The notes under the pieces: generated by a model
The model's database searches: none
Seen by the model: the letters and a program-made list of their open reading frames with translations, nothing else
Told to the model about the DNA's origin: nothing
Position numbers and translations under genes: made by a program
In this document: positions 37,301 through 51,942 of the stretch, piece after piece
Position numbering within the stretch: position 1 is the stretch's first letter
Layout of the letters: each line of letters opens with the position of its first letter
NCBI RefSeq assembly: GCF_964199755.1
Contig: NC_133930.1
Span: 34,894,652 to 34,958,651 of the forward strand
Source of the DNA: Larus michahellis
Taxonomy: Eukaryota > Chordata > Aves > Charadriiformes > Laridae
Length of the DNA stretch: 64,000 nucleotides
Direction of reading: 5' to 3'

Positions 37301-39699
37301 TGTGTGATCTCCTACACAAAGATTCCTAGTCCAAAGAAGTCATCTTGGGATTCCTGTTTTTCTTTGAATTCAAATGCGTCCATGCCTCAATGCTTTTATT
37401 TTGCTCTGTGCACCCCCATAATCAGTCACGAATGACTATGCAAATGTCTAGTATTTTCCCTTAGACAACATCACACAACTGTTCTTTGTGAACAAATTGC
37501 TCCCTGTCCTTAAGAATTTTGTTTTTCTTTTCTGTTGTTCTTTTCCCTTCCTGCAGCTTTCAAGTTCCTTTCTGGTGACCGGAGGCCTGGAGAGAATGAA
37601 ACATTTCAGGTGTTCTTCTGCCAGAACTCCCTATTTGCCTATAGGAACTGCAAAGTCTCAAAGCTAGCATGGCCACATCCGCTACCATGTATATTTGAAG
37701 ATAGACATTTATAGCACAAAGGGAGCAAATGACACAGCTAAAACCTTCAAAGAAACAAAATCTCACACCATCAGGATTACTTCTATCCAGCCACAGTCGT
37801 GTAATCGTGTTTACAACTCTTGTGTCAATTAAGGGAACATGGTAGTCCTCTGGCGTTCGCCGCGCTTTGCACAAACTTCAGCACTCAGCTCAGCATTCAA
37901 ACAAAGCAGGTGCTTCTCTACTCCCAAACAGCAAACTTCCAAAGTCTATATCGTAAATGTAATTTCCTATCCTGTTATCCCATGCTTCTGCTATGCAACC
38001 CAAAACCCCCGCTGGTGTTTCGTTCTGCCAGTTTGTCATCTGTTGTTCCTTTATTTTGTAATTTTTATCCTCTTGCAAAATTTTCCCTCTCACTTGCCGA
38101 ATTCATGCAGCTGAAGATGCTTATGGGTGGGATTTTTTCCAGAAATTATTTTTGGTTTTTAGAATTTTTTGCATATTATTCAAGTAAAACATGGACATCA
38201 AATTGGATAATCAAAATGAGCATTGTGGCTTACCTGAAGTAGCGTATGAGCTAGTACTGGTCTCTCCCTAATTTAGTTCCTGAATCTGTAAGCCCTCCTC
38301 AAGGGTGCAGAGCTAATGTCCTGGTAGGGGACAAAAATTTCCCTGTGCCTCTAAAAATAGACTGAGAATAGGAAAGGTCTCAGGATGTTCTGTTACTGTC
38401 AAACCCATGTTCTTCTTAACTATAAACAGCACGTAAGCACGACTTTTCTTTTAAAATTCTGCTGTTAGTGAATTAGTTGAGGTATATCCAAGGGAAGGAC
38501 TTTGTATACAAAATGTTCCTCATAATTTATTTTTTTTTACTCTAACACAATACACTTTCACCTAGAACCATGTGTGTCCAAACAGTTGCAAAACACATGG
38601 CTGGGAGCATGGCTGTTGAGCAGTTTTGTAGTTTCTTCAGCACTATGTTCTCTCTTCCGATGAACAAAAAGAGGAAATACCTTTTTAAAAGCCAGAATTT
38701 GCCGGTCCTTGCTGCTACATTGCATTTTAACTTGTTCTTGGTGCTTGTTTCAGCTTTCTATATGGCAATATTTTCTGTGCACTTACTGTTGCGTGGTAGG
38801 CACGTCTGCAGAAAACACCCTTTTGCAAAGAGATAAGCAGCATCTCACATTCAGCTCAGTGACTTGTAAACATCGAAGGATAACTGAAACTCCTTACAAG
38901 GAGATAATAATAAGCAAGACACTCAAACTAACAAAACTGAGCTAGAGTCTCTATAACTTTTTAACATGTTAACTGTTGTTAGACCAAACACGTCTTCATA
39001 GCAATTTTCAGCTACACATTCATTAACAAAGCAGGTGTTTGATCTGTCTGTGCTTATTGTGAGTGCTTTCTAGAAGCATGGAAAAAAAGCATTAAGGAGA
39101 TAAAACATTAGCCTTGATGTACTCCTGTGAGAGCCAAACTGACACGGTTCATACCCTCCTGTCAGTCTGGGAGGTCATGCCTTCAGACAGTCAGTCCCAG
39201 GAGCTATTCCAGGGACAAGCTTCACAAGCTTTGAGATGTGCTAATCATTATAGCTCTTATCTCCTCCCTCCCCATCAAAGGAGGGTGAGCATTATCCTCC
39301 ATACATCTTTCTGGTGGACCAATTTGCCCCATGTTTCCAGAAGTGGAAGGGATGGAGCTACAGGGTTATGGAGCTTCAGCTGTAAGCAGTTGTAAATCTC
39401 AGCTTGCCAGACTTTCAGGGCATCATCAGTGCTGAGGGTCAGCACATGGCAGCCCCAAAACTTGAAGGTATATCCATCTCATAAACTTTGTTGTTATTAT
39501 AAGCAGAACTGCTTTATATTTCTTTCACCATGATCCAGGAGGAAATCTGTCTGTGCCTTCTGTGAGGGGGGAGGTAGGATACAGTGGGCCACAGGATAGC
39601 ACTGAAGTAAATTATCCTGCAATCTCTATGGGGGGGATTTCCAGCCTGAATTTCCAGACTGAGCTGGATTTTAGCTTGTAGTGCCACACGATGCAGCCA
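34396..39699. other. Gene-free stretch with one GC-rich patch
   Basis: Mostly AT-rich. (TC)n occurs at about 35300-35314 and a T15 run at 35968-35982. A GC-richer patch at about 36620-36940 holds a minus-strand frame of 102 codons (36623-36931) with no recognised domain; it is reported as a finding. Nothing else could be assigned. Confidence 0.55.
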
Positions 39700-39939
39700 C
39701 CCTGGGCTGGAGGTAGCCCTGCCTGTGTGTGAGTGGGTGCTGGCTGCGGGGCGAGGCAGGGCTGGGAGCTGCACCAGGGCAGCCTCCAGCTCCCCTCATG
39801 CCACTGGAAAACAGCAGCTGATGGTCCTGCTTCGAGCCCCCGTGGGAGAAAGGATAATGTTGCAGCTAAAGGGAGGAAGCACCCAAACGGAGGGCTGGCT
39901 AAGGAGGGAAGACCAAAGAGTCATCAAGGGCAAATTCAG
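39700..39939 (+). other. GC-rich candidate exon ending at a perfect splice donor
   Basis: A GC-rich segment in AT-rich surroundings contains two overlapping plus-strand frames (39725-39943 and 39733-39951), both about 72 codons. It ends at CAG|GTAAGT, with GT at 39940-39941. A second perfect donor, TAG|GTAAGT, follows with GT at 39948-39949. No protein family is recognised in either frame. No convincing acceptor is defined on the left; AG words occur near 39670-39680. It could be a lncRNA exon, an unrecognised coding exon, an old transposon piece or chance. Confidence 0.3.
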
Positions 39940-39951
39940 GTAAGTAGGTAA

Positions 39952-42900
39952 GTTGTTAGAAATGAAAGCCTAAACCAAGTGGAATTCCCACTCACGAAAC
40001 TGGAGTGTAGTGGGATGCCTTTTCCAGTGAAAACAGGAAGAGAGTGTCCCCAATTTTCAGATCTTCCCCTTTGGTTAGATAATACCTATCCTTTAAATCG
40101 GAAAGTCTTTATCATTCCTGCACATTGCCATAGGGGCATTCATCTTAAACCTACAGAAAAGACACATTTTCTGAAGTTATGAAACAAGCTAGTTCCTAAG
40201 GTTCAATTTGTTGATGAAAATCAACTCCTGCTGCTGTCAAGGAGTATGGAAGAGTTGCCCTGATTCCTCTGCCTTTTCCAGGTCTCAGGGAATGTGAATT
40301 CATGCATTACTACTCACTCTCTAGTCTTCCCTCTCCCCATTACTCTCTCTTTCCCCATTAGCCTAATTACTTCATGTACTTACTTCACCCTGTAAACCAG
40401 TACATATTCAGAGGATTACTCAAAAGGAGGCGGTCTGTAGGGAAGCAAGTTCACATTATCATATCAATTTACCTCACTTCATCATTGCAGCAAGTTTTGA
40501 CAGAGTTCATTTACTCATGCACATGTCTCCAAATAAGAAAGAGGGATGTAGGATGTATGCAGGAGTTTGTTGTGAAACAGCTGAGAAGCACGAGGTTAGC
40601 CTGGGTCCTGTATCGGACCCTAGCAAATACATGAAGGTGCTGAAAATAGGACAAAAAGCGCTTTTTTTTGTTGTTGTTGAAACCCTGAACAATAATGATG
40701 TGAATTGCTAGGATAGATGGCTGAAAGGTTTCTTGGTCTGACTATGATCTGAATCTCATGTCATGTGTCCATGATATGCAGATGCAAAATCCTCGTGGCT
40801 GGATGCACACCATGGCGATAGGCTGCAAAGCATCTCTGTGCTGTTCCAATTAGCCCCAAAACATAGATGCCTGACTTTTATATGGTGAATCAGGCATTTT
40901 TCTCTTCCTACAGCCACCACAAACAAGCTGAGGCCTCAACTCTGTATCGCATGCTGTGGCTAACTTGAGAAAACCGTGTTTGGCTTCCAGGCTGGATCCT
41001 AAGCAGGATTTCATTGCTGGGTGATCCAGCAGCACACGGGTCCAGGACTGTATCTCCAGAACCATAAGTCGACAGCAATGCTGTGGTCTGTACACCATGG
41101 CACTGCCAAGGGCAGGGATAAAGACAGCTGTTTCTGGTTACCCTCACCAGCAGCAACTCAGTATCCAAACCAAAATGGCGTTAAAAGACTAGAGAACATG
41201 TTCCCCAGCCCTGTAGCAGCACAGACCTCTTTGGCTTTTTGCTTTACTTAAATATGGAAGTTGTGTTGTTTTCAACTACAGCAGAGGTCCCTTACTGACT
41301 TCTGCTTAATAAATGAGAACAGAAGAAGGTGAAGAAGAAGAAAGCACACTGTTCATTCACCAAGGAGACTGTGCTTTCTCCAACAGAGTTGGTACTCGGA
41401 AGTGCTTTTTAAGTTAATGCCTTTTTCACATGTAGGCATGTCCTAAATTCCTTTTTACTATGGTCTTCAAAGATATCTCCTATTTCCCCTTCTCCATTAC
41501 TGCACTGTGTACAACAGCAGTGAGTGCACCATCTTCTCCAGGATTCCGGGTGCCATTTTTGTAGCAAGGACAAGTCAGCACCATGTAAATTGCCAAAAAT
41601 CCATCAGCAAGCAAGCACCATCAAGACAAACCCAAGGCAAGTCATTGACTTCTAATCAGACTTTTCACACACTTTTTTTTTTATTTTTCACCCAAACTTA
41701 TACTCCCTGAAAGATGTATGCAAAGGTTATCCATGATGAAGGTGTTTAATTTCATTTTAGACGGCAATAACACACACTCATCAGTTTTTAAAATATATAC
41801 TGCATTACTGCAGGGAATGTGACCACTAGCAAAGTGTGAGCACTCACATAGTGATTCAGACCATAGTGGAGTAGTTGCTTCTTGAAAATCTTATCCTGCA
41901 ACCCTTTTTGGAAACATGGCCAAAGCCAGGCATTCAAAAAAGTAACCAAATTATATCCCACAAATCACAGCACTGGTTCTGAAATTCAGATATTATTTTT
42001 GGTATTTGTATTAATTATTTTATAAAATAGTATTTACATAAGATTTAAAGGTCACTTATATATTAATTTTCTTCTCCTATTTCTGTTGTATGGCTAGAGG
42101 CAAAAGACATTTATTTGGAAAATAAATTTACAGTGGCTTGGGTCACATACAGAATTAAATTGTGCCATAAATCACTCCCCTGAAACAGCAATTTTTACTT
42201 TCAGTATTTGAATTTTATTCAGTAAGGAATCAGACAATAATTCTTTTCACTTAACACAAGTTTTTTTTGCTCACTACATGATTTGCACTGCTATGCAGAT
42301 GAAAAATTAAATAAAACACACAGCTTGCAGGATTATTAAAAATGGTAGTTACCACGCCAAAGAATGACTGACTAAAGTTCTTTGGAATTGCTTATTATTC
42401 TTGCCATGCTTTACTGACTAAAGTAAAAAACCCACTTTTCAGTTCTAAAAGGTAAAGTGTCTTTGCGCTCTTTAGAGCATCTTACGTTGTTTCTGTTCAC
42501 AGAGTGTCAGCTTCTCATATCCGAGCTTCCACCTCTCTCGAAAAGCCGCCAAAATTTATTTTCACATAACATATCCTGGAGGCTTACTTAGGCGACATTC
42601 AACTTTGAACATTTAAGCTAGTTTTTAATGTTGTTTGAAGATCAAACAAGGTTTAACCAATCAGTACTAGATATAGAGGATTTATCTGCAACCACACTAT
42701 GCTGTTCCTTTAATACCTTTCAGCAACATAAGTGCTTACATCCTAATAGGTTTTTAGCTTAAGATCTAATCATCCACTCTTGAATTAAGATGCTTGAATG
42801 AAGCCAACTCATTTGGAACTAAGCACTTTAATGTCAACAGAGACATATGGTATTGAGACTGAATTACAAAGGATCTCTTCTGAGCCATCTATTATGGAAG

Positions 42901-45900
42901 CAAGACTAAGACCCCAGCATTATTATTAGTTTACTCATTTATTTGCTAGCAAATAATTGAGAGTAAGATCTTCTTAAGAAAGTGGAAATGGTCTAATTGC
43001 AATCTGGTGGAATACTACATTCCCGTGTGCACTGATTAAATCTCCCCCATCCATACTTTATGGCTCCATGCTCATCTGTAAAATCCCCTTTTCAAACTGA
43101 AAGAAAGAAACAAACAAAATATGGAGTGCAACAACTCAAACCCAGTGGCTAAAACTATACATTATCAGCACTGATGCCAAGTCCTCTAACATTTATTAAG
43201 AACTTTAGACTTTTCCTTGACCTGAATTTTTCAAGTCTTATTCTCTGACAAAATATTTCTTTTAAGCAGGTGTGTCTGACAAAATTTATGGCAATAAATA
43301 ACACTGTCTGTCAATTATAAAGCTAAGAGCAGAGGCTTCCTTTTGTTCTGAAGCTCTCCCTAGTCTCAGTGTGCTGCTGAGAAAAATATGCTATGGTCTT
43401 CTTCTGCAATATCAGTAGGAAAAGTTGAAGTGGCCATCCTTGCACATCTTTTGTTTCTGGAACAAAAAAAGCACAACTGAAGAAAAAGCAATACAAAGTG
43501 AACCTGAAAGTACATTTTCTGAGACAGTCATTTTACATAGATAGTTGTGAAGAAAATAAATTCAACCCATCAGTTTTTAAATCTTTATGACAATATAAGT
43601 TTATTGCTGGAAAGAAGCTGCGTTTAAATTTTGTTGTGTGGCTGAGATAAGACACAAAGTTTTGTTATAATGCTATCAACAGATTCTGCTTACAGTTGTA
43701 AGGAAAATACGGTTAGGCAATAAGGTTGCACTATATTTTTAAGCCATGCATTACTAAGGGCTTCAGCAGACAGTGATTGTCTCTCTGAAATGACTGCTGT
43801 CTATCGCATAAACACATTCCTACCCTTGGCTCTGTAAAACTCTAACGCGGGCTGTCACGACAGTCCATGTGTTTCCCCACTTCAAAGGCACACATGGTAC
43901 AAAAGGCAGAACTGCCTCCTTGGTGCCACTGCAATAAATACCTGGCAAATACGATTAGAGAGGTAAAAGGATGCAGTGCAGTTCCAACCGGAATATCAGT
44001 CACTCTGATCCTGTGAAGGGCTGGACACGATCTTCCTTCCTCCCAGCAGACTGTACAGAAGAACCATGTGAATTGAATACCACGATCATATATTAGCTAT
44101 TTTTTTATAGGTCTTTTCATCTTTGCAAGTTTAAGGGACTTTCTGGCTTTCTGATTGTAGAGAACTTCCTATGAAAACTTGTTGGTATGGACAGAATTGC
44201 TTAAAATCCACTTTTTTTTTGCTAAATATTACACAAAAGTATACTGTTTTGCTAATAGCCATAGATTTCCGTTTGTGATGTTGGCATCCATGTTATTAAC
44301 TACCTGGGAAGCAGAAAAAAACAGTTTAAAAATCACATTAACTCCCAGAAGCTCTGCAAAGCAGACCTTTCCTACTGAAAAGTGTTGCAAAGCAGAAAGG
44401 TTCATGTCATGGTGTAAACGCAGCCATTACGAAATCAACGTTAAGAATGCTTCGCAGTACAGCACCAATCAGTAAAGCCTACCTGAAAAACTGCCTTTGC
44501 ATTTCTCCCTCTGCACACACGGTTCTGGTTTTGTTTTGGCTTAATTGCTTTGTTTTGACTTGGCTTATGTTTTTATCATTTCCAAAGTCTGCCTTTAAGG
44601 TGGATCATGGGCTGTCAGCTAAGTCTCACTGAGGTCACAGTGGGGGCCTGGATGCAATTAGATGCCCTCCGAGCCAGACCACAAAGCCAGGTCCTGTTCT
44701 CCGTTTGTATTCAGTGCAAGTAGCACACAGACACACATCCCGGAGAGAAATGTGGCCTTTGGCATGTGTGCAAGGAAGAGACGATTCTGTAGCCAGGAGA
44801 GGGGCAAGGGATGCAGCAAGCAGAGAGAGGAGGGGGAGCTTGTTTTCCTGAATCCCTTCTCCACAAAGAACTTGGGGAATTTTGAGCAGCTTCAGACAGA
44901 ACAGCTAATTTTTTTGTGTGTGTGTTTTTATCACCGCCTTGTATATGTAGATTACAACACTGAAGTGTACTGTGCCTAGCATGCCGAAAATTTTAAAATG
45001 AGCCATGACGATAGCTGACGCTGCCAGTGGTTTCTTCCCAGGTGGCAAATTATATTAGTCACTTTTGGAAGTTATTTTTCCAGGGACCAGAAAGAAAATT
45101 TTTAGTGAAAGAAAGCAATATGAACAACATGGTTGTATCAGTTCAGATACAACTGTATTCTCTTACTAAATTAACGCATGGAGGCTTCATAACATGTGAT
45201 GTACAAATGAAGGAAAAGCATTTGTAAGGATACAGAAGAAATCTGTGTTTCTGATTCTCTCTTCGAAGAGCAACTTGGATTTCTTCACAGTCTAATTTTT
45301 GTGTGGTAATTATTTGAGGGGTTATGGGAGAGATTAATGGTAAAATAAGGAGGAGGGAAAGAACAGACTTGAGGGGATGAATAGCAGCTGTGGTGAAGAA
45401 ATCTACCAGACGGTAATTGCACAAGTCCTTAAATATCCAGAACTTCATCTGAAGCCCTCCCTGGTGTAGGAAGGCATGTGACAGAAAGGCATGGTTTCAG
45501 CATCCTCAAGCAGTCTTTTGTTCGCTTGCGCATAGCCACAGTGGCTCAGGAGCACACATGCAGGGCATCAGCTTTCAGCTATAAAGAAGGTAATGGGGAG
45601 TGGTGGTACTAAGCCAACACCGACAAACTGAAAGCACAGCAAAACAAAAATGCACCATCCCTCGGACCAATTTCCCACCAAGAGCCACCTGCTAGCTTTT
45701 ATGTAGGAAAATAATACACTGCGGTATCCTTAAAAGATACCAGGCAGCAGGTAGGTCACAGTTCAGTTTTAAAAAAACTCTGTGGTTAGTAGCTGATTCA
45801 CTGAAAGAAACACAACAAAGTCTCATAAAATGAATTTGTGATAAATGCGAACCTTGCGTGAAAATGCACCTATCTTAGTTGTTACTTTTAAAGGAAGAGA

Positions 45901-48900
45901 AGCATGCACCCCCATTTCAATTTATTCTGAAACACAACTTAATTGTAAAGATAAACTTAGGTGCTTCCAGTTAAATTTTTTGTGCATAATATGCTACCAC
46001 TAATAAATAAACCCAGACCCTTCTGAGATCAGAATACAACCTCTGAAGGAGGAACAAATAACTTTACACAGTAAAAGTCTAACTATGACACTATTGAAAA
46101 GAAATAGAAAATACACTCCATAGCCAAGAGCCATGATTTTAAGCTATCTGGTTTTCTGGTCAGTCCTTACAATCGAAATATTTTGTTCCTTGCAAAAGAT
46201 TGAACTCTTTTCTGAATTGCAAGCAACGTTCCGTATTTGGCTGCAATTCTCACGACTCACCACTTGAGGGACTCTAAGACTCGTTTGTCTTGCAAATCAG
46301 GTTTATACTCACATTAGACCTATTGCTGTTGTTAAAAAGAAAACTTCTAGGAAAATATCTGTGTAGTTGTTATCGGTGAGAAAAGCTGATAATACCTATG
46401 GAGGATCTTGCTGCAACAGATCAAACCCATCTGTTTATATTGTGAGAAGGTGTAACTAGAAATGGTAATTTACTGAGCAAAAAAATCACAAAATGGAAAA
46501 TATTTTTTTAATAAAAATATTCAAAGTGATAAAAGTCACCTTTTTTCTGCCATTTTTAGGGAGAGGAAGCTTTCATTCTCCTGACTTATTATCTGCCCTA
46601 TATGCCTCTAAAGCACAGATTTCATTTGTTCTGAGCACAGAGCTGCCATGGAGGACAAGATAAATATAAGTAAATATCTGTATTGCTAATCAGAGGGGGC
46701 AATTTTACCTAGAGATTTGCTGGTTTAGGATCAAATATGATTATACTTGGAGGTGCTTAAAGCCTATCCCCTGTTGGAGCTTCAGACGGATCTTTGGCAT
46801 AGTTAAGATTTTCCTACTTGGTATCCCTGCAAATCAGACTGAGGAATTTTGACACAAGCAAGCTGTAAGCAGACGAACCCTTTTTTCAGAGTAAAATTAT
46901 AGACAGTAGATGGCTAATAACAACTCCAAGGTCATGCGGGAACACTACCTTTGGTTTCAGAAGCAGAATAGCCATGTTAGCCAGGCCCAATGCCGTACTG
47001 ATGAAGTTACTGTTTCTCGATTGAGTGAAAGCTAAGGAATTACTGCACTGCATTGCATTTTATGGCAAGGAAATGCTCTTTGCTTCCAAGCCTGTATTCA
47101 GACAACTGATTTTGTCTTTAAAAAGGTATGTTCTTAATTTGAGTTTTCTAACTGGAAGTCAGATAGTAGCAAGAAAAGGCAATATGGAGTGCTCACCCTT
47201 AATCAGCTGGCTGACAGATCTCCACGGCTTTTAATCTGACCTGCTAGTTCAGACTGGACACAAAAAAGAGTGTATTATTTTTTCTAGGATTTAAAGTAGA
47301 TTAACTGACTTCAGGAAAAGAACATACTGTTTTTCCCACGAAGAAAAATGCAAAATTTTTCATCCAAATACTGAATGAAGTAAAAAGTCTTTTAAACTGA
47401 AATTGCTTAGCCGAAGAGTATGATATAGCCAAAGGACTTGAAAGGGGAGTCAAATTGAATGATAAGCCAAACCAACTGTAAAATGGAAAAGAATAATCAC
47501 TGGCACAAACCTACATCATTGTCTTGCAGAAATATGTTTATACATAAATATGCACGTCAGTTATCACATAAACAAACAGAAGGAATTGCAAGTCTCGCAG
47601 TCCTTTCGCACAAGAATGAGTGCCCCAGAGGAAAGGCTCTCATCACACCTCATAAAAACTGTGTTTTTTTAATTGTTTCAACCACTAAGTTGTTCCCTCA
47701 CTGCGCAGGCATGGTAGCAGAGAGCTAATGCAGGCACAGAGAGCTGAACCTTTTGCTTTCTCATAGATAAATGAGAAAAAAAAATAGATAAACTTATAGC
47801 ACGCTGTTTCTGCAGAGTTTCTGTGGTCCTCAACCCTTTGCCTACATTGTCTACTTACAGTCTTTGCAATGCAGAAACTGCTACTCAAATACAGTGCCGC
47901 ACACCAGGAGACTATGCTCAGTTGGCACGTGTGTGCTACATAATATAAACACTCCCATATTAGTAACACATTGTAGGTAGAAAATAAGTACCAAAAAGAA
48001 GGAAAGGTTACCGTCTTTCCTAATCCCCCCAAATATAAACTTCTTAGTCCTAAGGAAAAAAGATTTTTAAAAGAGATGTGTCACATCTATTGTTTGTAAC
48101 CCCAAACACAGAGAGGTGTCTGGAACTCTATGGAAGTGTAGATAGCACTTGCCAACAGGTTAGCGTATTATGCTGTGGTCAGTGTTCTTTTCTATTTTTG
48201 GGTGCTAAAATGGTGGATGTTGTGCCATTAAGACCAGAAAATTATTAGAAAGATTCTGAAAATGCTGAAAATGATCTGTTAGCCCAGATTTGTTTAAACA
48301 AAGGTGGTATTCATCCACCAGGAAAAGGGAAATGCCAACTTGCGCACACATGCACGCACATTTGTTTGTGCATGTATGTATGTGTATTTTAATAAGGAGA
48401 GACCATGAAAAAATGCTAAAATTTAACACAAACAGAAATATTTATCATACATTCTCTTGGGGTGTCTACCTGGTGCAAATATCTAATGAATGCCATAAAT
48501 AAAGCATGGCAGATGCTGTGTGGACACACACTCCTTCAAGCGCTGGCAGATCTGTAGTTGCAACAGAATGCTGAAGTATGGGAGAAGCAAAATCAGATGT
48601 GTTTGTGACATTAGTTTTTAATTATTTACTTGTTTTGTTCCATCTGCCTTTCCTTGCTCGGCAAGTGGGGATTTGGGAATATGTCTGCGCCATCCGTATG
48701 ACCTGCTCAGCCCACAGAGGTCATGAGCACCGTTTTAACCTTGTCATTTCACCATTTAGCCATTTGACCTCACCGCTGTTGTATTTTTGCTGATTATTTT
48801 GTGGCTTGATAGGGAATGCTGAATGCCTCACAGTCAATCTTTTGCAGGATTAGGCCATTCCTTTGTTCTGTGGTAAGAAAAAAAATTTCAGTTCCACATT

Positions 48901-50837
48901 CACTCTTTGAGGAATCTCATTTCACTTCACAATCTCCTCTGCTGGACAGGAAACATCACATTTTCCATTTTTATATTCTTTCCAGGATAAAAAACTCCCT
49001 TTGTGCTAGGTCAAGGGTTTCTCTGAGAAGCCTATGGATTGTATCCACAGAGTAATACTGTGCTCTCAGATAAGTTAAAGCAATTTAATTTATGTTGACA
49101 TTCTGCTGGAGAAGTTGAGAGTCCTTCTGGTCCTTTCATATTTTATAGAAAACAGAAGTATGCTTTCATTCTCAATGTTTTCTCACAAAGTATTCCAACT
49201 TATGAAATGCTCTTCATAGCCTGCCTCAGGAACAGACATTATCTTTACAGCCTGTCCAGCAATGACCAGAATTTAGGAAGATAACTTTAATATCCACAGG
49301 ACCAAATATTATCTCCTCCTTGCTTGAAAATGATCTGATCCAAAGAATTCTATTAATGTTCACATACAGATTAGTTTAAAATCTCACTTTCTTCTGCCAA
49401 ACTTCATGTTAAGCAACTGCAAAATGCTAGCTTTGTTTATCCTTGCAAATCTGTACTTTGAGGTTTACCAAATCTTCTCAATGCCTTTTTTAAATATTCT
49501 ATTTTCCCTGTCAGAAAGCTCTGAAGAACATTACTGCTAGACGACAGCTCCTTACCTTTCTTCCAGTTTACCTCCACCAGTTTACCTGTCACTGAAGCAT
49601 CCACTGTAATTAGTTCCCATTAATTTTCACTGGTGCTACAGTTGCACAGCAGTCTAAGTGACGACCATGAAAACATGGGGCTTTAACCCTTCATGGAAAC
49701 AGTGTTGGTTTGTTTTCCTTCCACCTTTCTCAGCTCCTGCACAGACAGCTACAGAAGCATCCTGAGGGTTCCCATCTACTGAACTGCCAGACATGGGAAG
49801 TACAACATGGGGGAGCTATGTCAACCAGACAACTTCTTTTCCAGGGTAGGAAGGACTGTGTCGGATTTATTTTGCCCTTTTTATTGAAAGATCAGTATAA
49901 AGCCTGTTTTCTCTTCTTAATACAGTCAACATCCTTCCTAAAACACAATCTGTCCTGCTGCTTTTACTTGCAGAATGCTAATACATTACTTCTTGTTTCT
50001 CATTCCTCTGGTGGAAAACATCACTCAGTTGAACTGTAATTACACGATCTAACAGTTCTTGGTTACACCAGAATCTAAACTGACTATCATTTCCTTGATG
50101 TCTTGTTTTCTTTTCTTCTTTTTTTTTTCTTTTTTTTCCCCAAAAAATAAACCTGTGGAATTTGTGAATACATCTATACAGACACTAGGAAAAAACCCTC
50201 TGTTTGCCTTCAGTCCCTGGCTCGTTCATGATCTTCCCTTCTTTTTTCAACTCATCCTTTGCCCTCATGACCACATTTCATCACCCTCAAGACCTTGTTT
50301 GGAGCATAGGACTTACAGCACAGGTAAATTTCTCCCAAGGCAAACACACAGAGAGAGAATGAAAGCTTGGAAGGAAATTTTCAAAGGAACAATCTGCTGA
50401 TTAATTGAACAAAAAGACAAAGGAGGGAAATACCTAGGAAATGACAGACAGAATCAGAAGAGAAAAAATGCATATTCATCTTCAGAGACCCTGAATTTGC
50501 CTAAAGTTTCCGGATTTATGAAACTAGAACTAAAGTTTGTGGGATTCCACAAAAACTTCCTGCAAAACTTCTGCCTAACAGACTGCTCCACGTGAATTCT
50601 TTTGGTGCTTATAGATGAACAAGATTTGAGGAAATTCTAACAGACATGTACACACATGAAACCAAGATAATAGAGAAAAAGGAACAACATAACACATTTT
50701 TGAATGCCAAACATTTTGCTTAAGGCGTATGGGAGGAATTAAACAGAATGAAGACAAGGACATGGTTTCAATAGATGGCTTGTGGCTGGTTTTGGCCGCA
50801 AAATACAGGAAGGACACCCACAAACCGTCTGGAGGTG
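39952..50837. other. Long gene-free AT-rich stretch
   Basis: No gene or tRNA and no clear transposon was recognised across about 10.9 kb. A 14-bp perfect palindrome (TATTTTATAAAATA) lies at 42016-42029. A pyrimidine tract is listed separately at 50106. Open frames are short and often opposed. Confidence 0.6.
50106..50141 (+). repeat. Pure pyrimidine tract (36 nt)
   Basis: Unbroken T/C run ending in CCCC and followed by an A-rich stretch with AATAAA-like sequence at 50141-50150. It may be the complement of a decayed poly-A tail or simple low-complexity DNA. Confidence 0.8.
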
Positions 50838-51262
50838 TGGGAAGGCCACCAAGACAGTGGGGCTGGAGGCCTTGCCCTGTGAGGAGAGGCTGCGGGACCA
50901 GGGCTGCTTCAGCTGAGAGGAGGGATGGCTTTGGGTACACCCAGCAGCATCCCTGACACAGATGGAAGGGATGCAGAAGACGCAGCTGGGCTCCTCACAG
51001 CGGCGTGTGGTGGAAGGGCAAGAGGCAGCAGCACAGGCTGAAAGAGGAGAGGCTCAGGCTGGAGATAAGGAGAAGCCTTTTCTCCATGAGGACAGCCCAG
51101 CGGTGCGGCCAGGGCCCAGGGATGTTGGGCTGTCTCTGTCCTTGTGGGGATGCAGGGCTAGGCGAAGCCCTGAGAAACTCAGTCTGAGCCCATGGATGAA
51201 ACTGCCTTGAGGGATCCACAGCCCCATCCAGCCTCCCTGAGTCTGCCATTCTGTGATTTATT
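50838..51262 (+). mobile_element. CR1 LINE 3' fragment, divergent
   Basis: Plus-strand CR1-like blocks are visible: CCTTGCCCTGTGAGGAGAGGCTGCGGG near 50870, then a GAGGCTCAGGCTGGAGATAAGGAG segment near 51050, and a CATCCAGCCTCC-CATTCTGTGATT tail near 51230-51260. It corresponds to the ORF2 C-terminus and 3' UTR. Frames are broken. It is relatively GC-rich compared with its flanks, and the overlapping opposed open frames here are repeat-derived. Confidence 0.75.
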
Positions 51263-51783
51263 ACTGGAAAACACAGGTGGGGAACCTGGATCTCTCCCAG
51301 CTCCAGGTTCCTTCCCTCCCCCTCGTCCCTTTGCACAAGTTCCAAGAACAAAAAATGAACGAAAAAACCCAGGAGGTTCCAATTAGTTATTCTGTTCTTA
51401 ATGAGGCTTCGATGGCAAGAAACAAATCACCTGGACTCATTTAAGCAAACACACAGTAATTAAACTGGGCAGCAAACATGCAAGAATACTTAATTATCAT
51501 CCTCCCAAAGATCTCACTTAGTAAACAAAACTTCCACAAGTTGCGTGGCAAGGATCAGAAGTCTCCATTTTATGGCAGATAAATAACTCTGAGCAGCTGA
51601 CTATAACAAGCAATAGATACAGGAGTGTTTCTCCAAACAGAGCATAATGCACAAAGGCAAGCTCTGTTTCCTCATTCACGCTGGGCTGTACATCTTTATG
51701 AAAAGAACTTCAAGCATCAGCACAGGCATTGTATGTTTAGTCACAAATGTGTTTTCAGAAACCTAAGCTCTTCCTCTCTCTCA

Positions 51784-51942
51784 TGTGTAGACACACATAT
51801 GTACCCATACATATATGTATACATCCATATATATACATATACACATATGTATACATACACGTGTGTAAATATACATATATGTGCATTTGTTTATATACAT
51901 ATACCTACACAAACATACATATATACACACACATATATATTT
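51784..51942. repeat. AT/CA-rich alternating purine-pyrimidine tract
   Basis: An imperfect compound microsatellite of CA, TA and ATAC-type words covers about 160 bases. Apparent Tyr/Ile/His-rich open frames over it are artefacts of the repeat. Confidence 0.9.
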
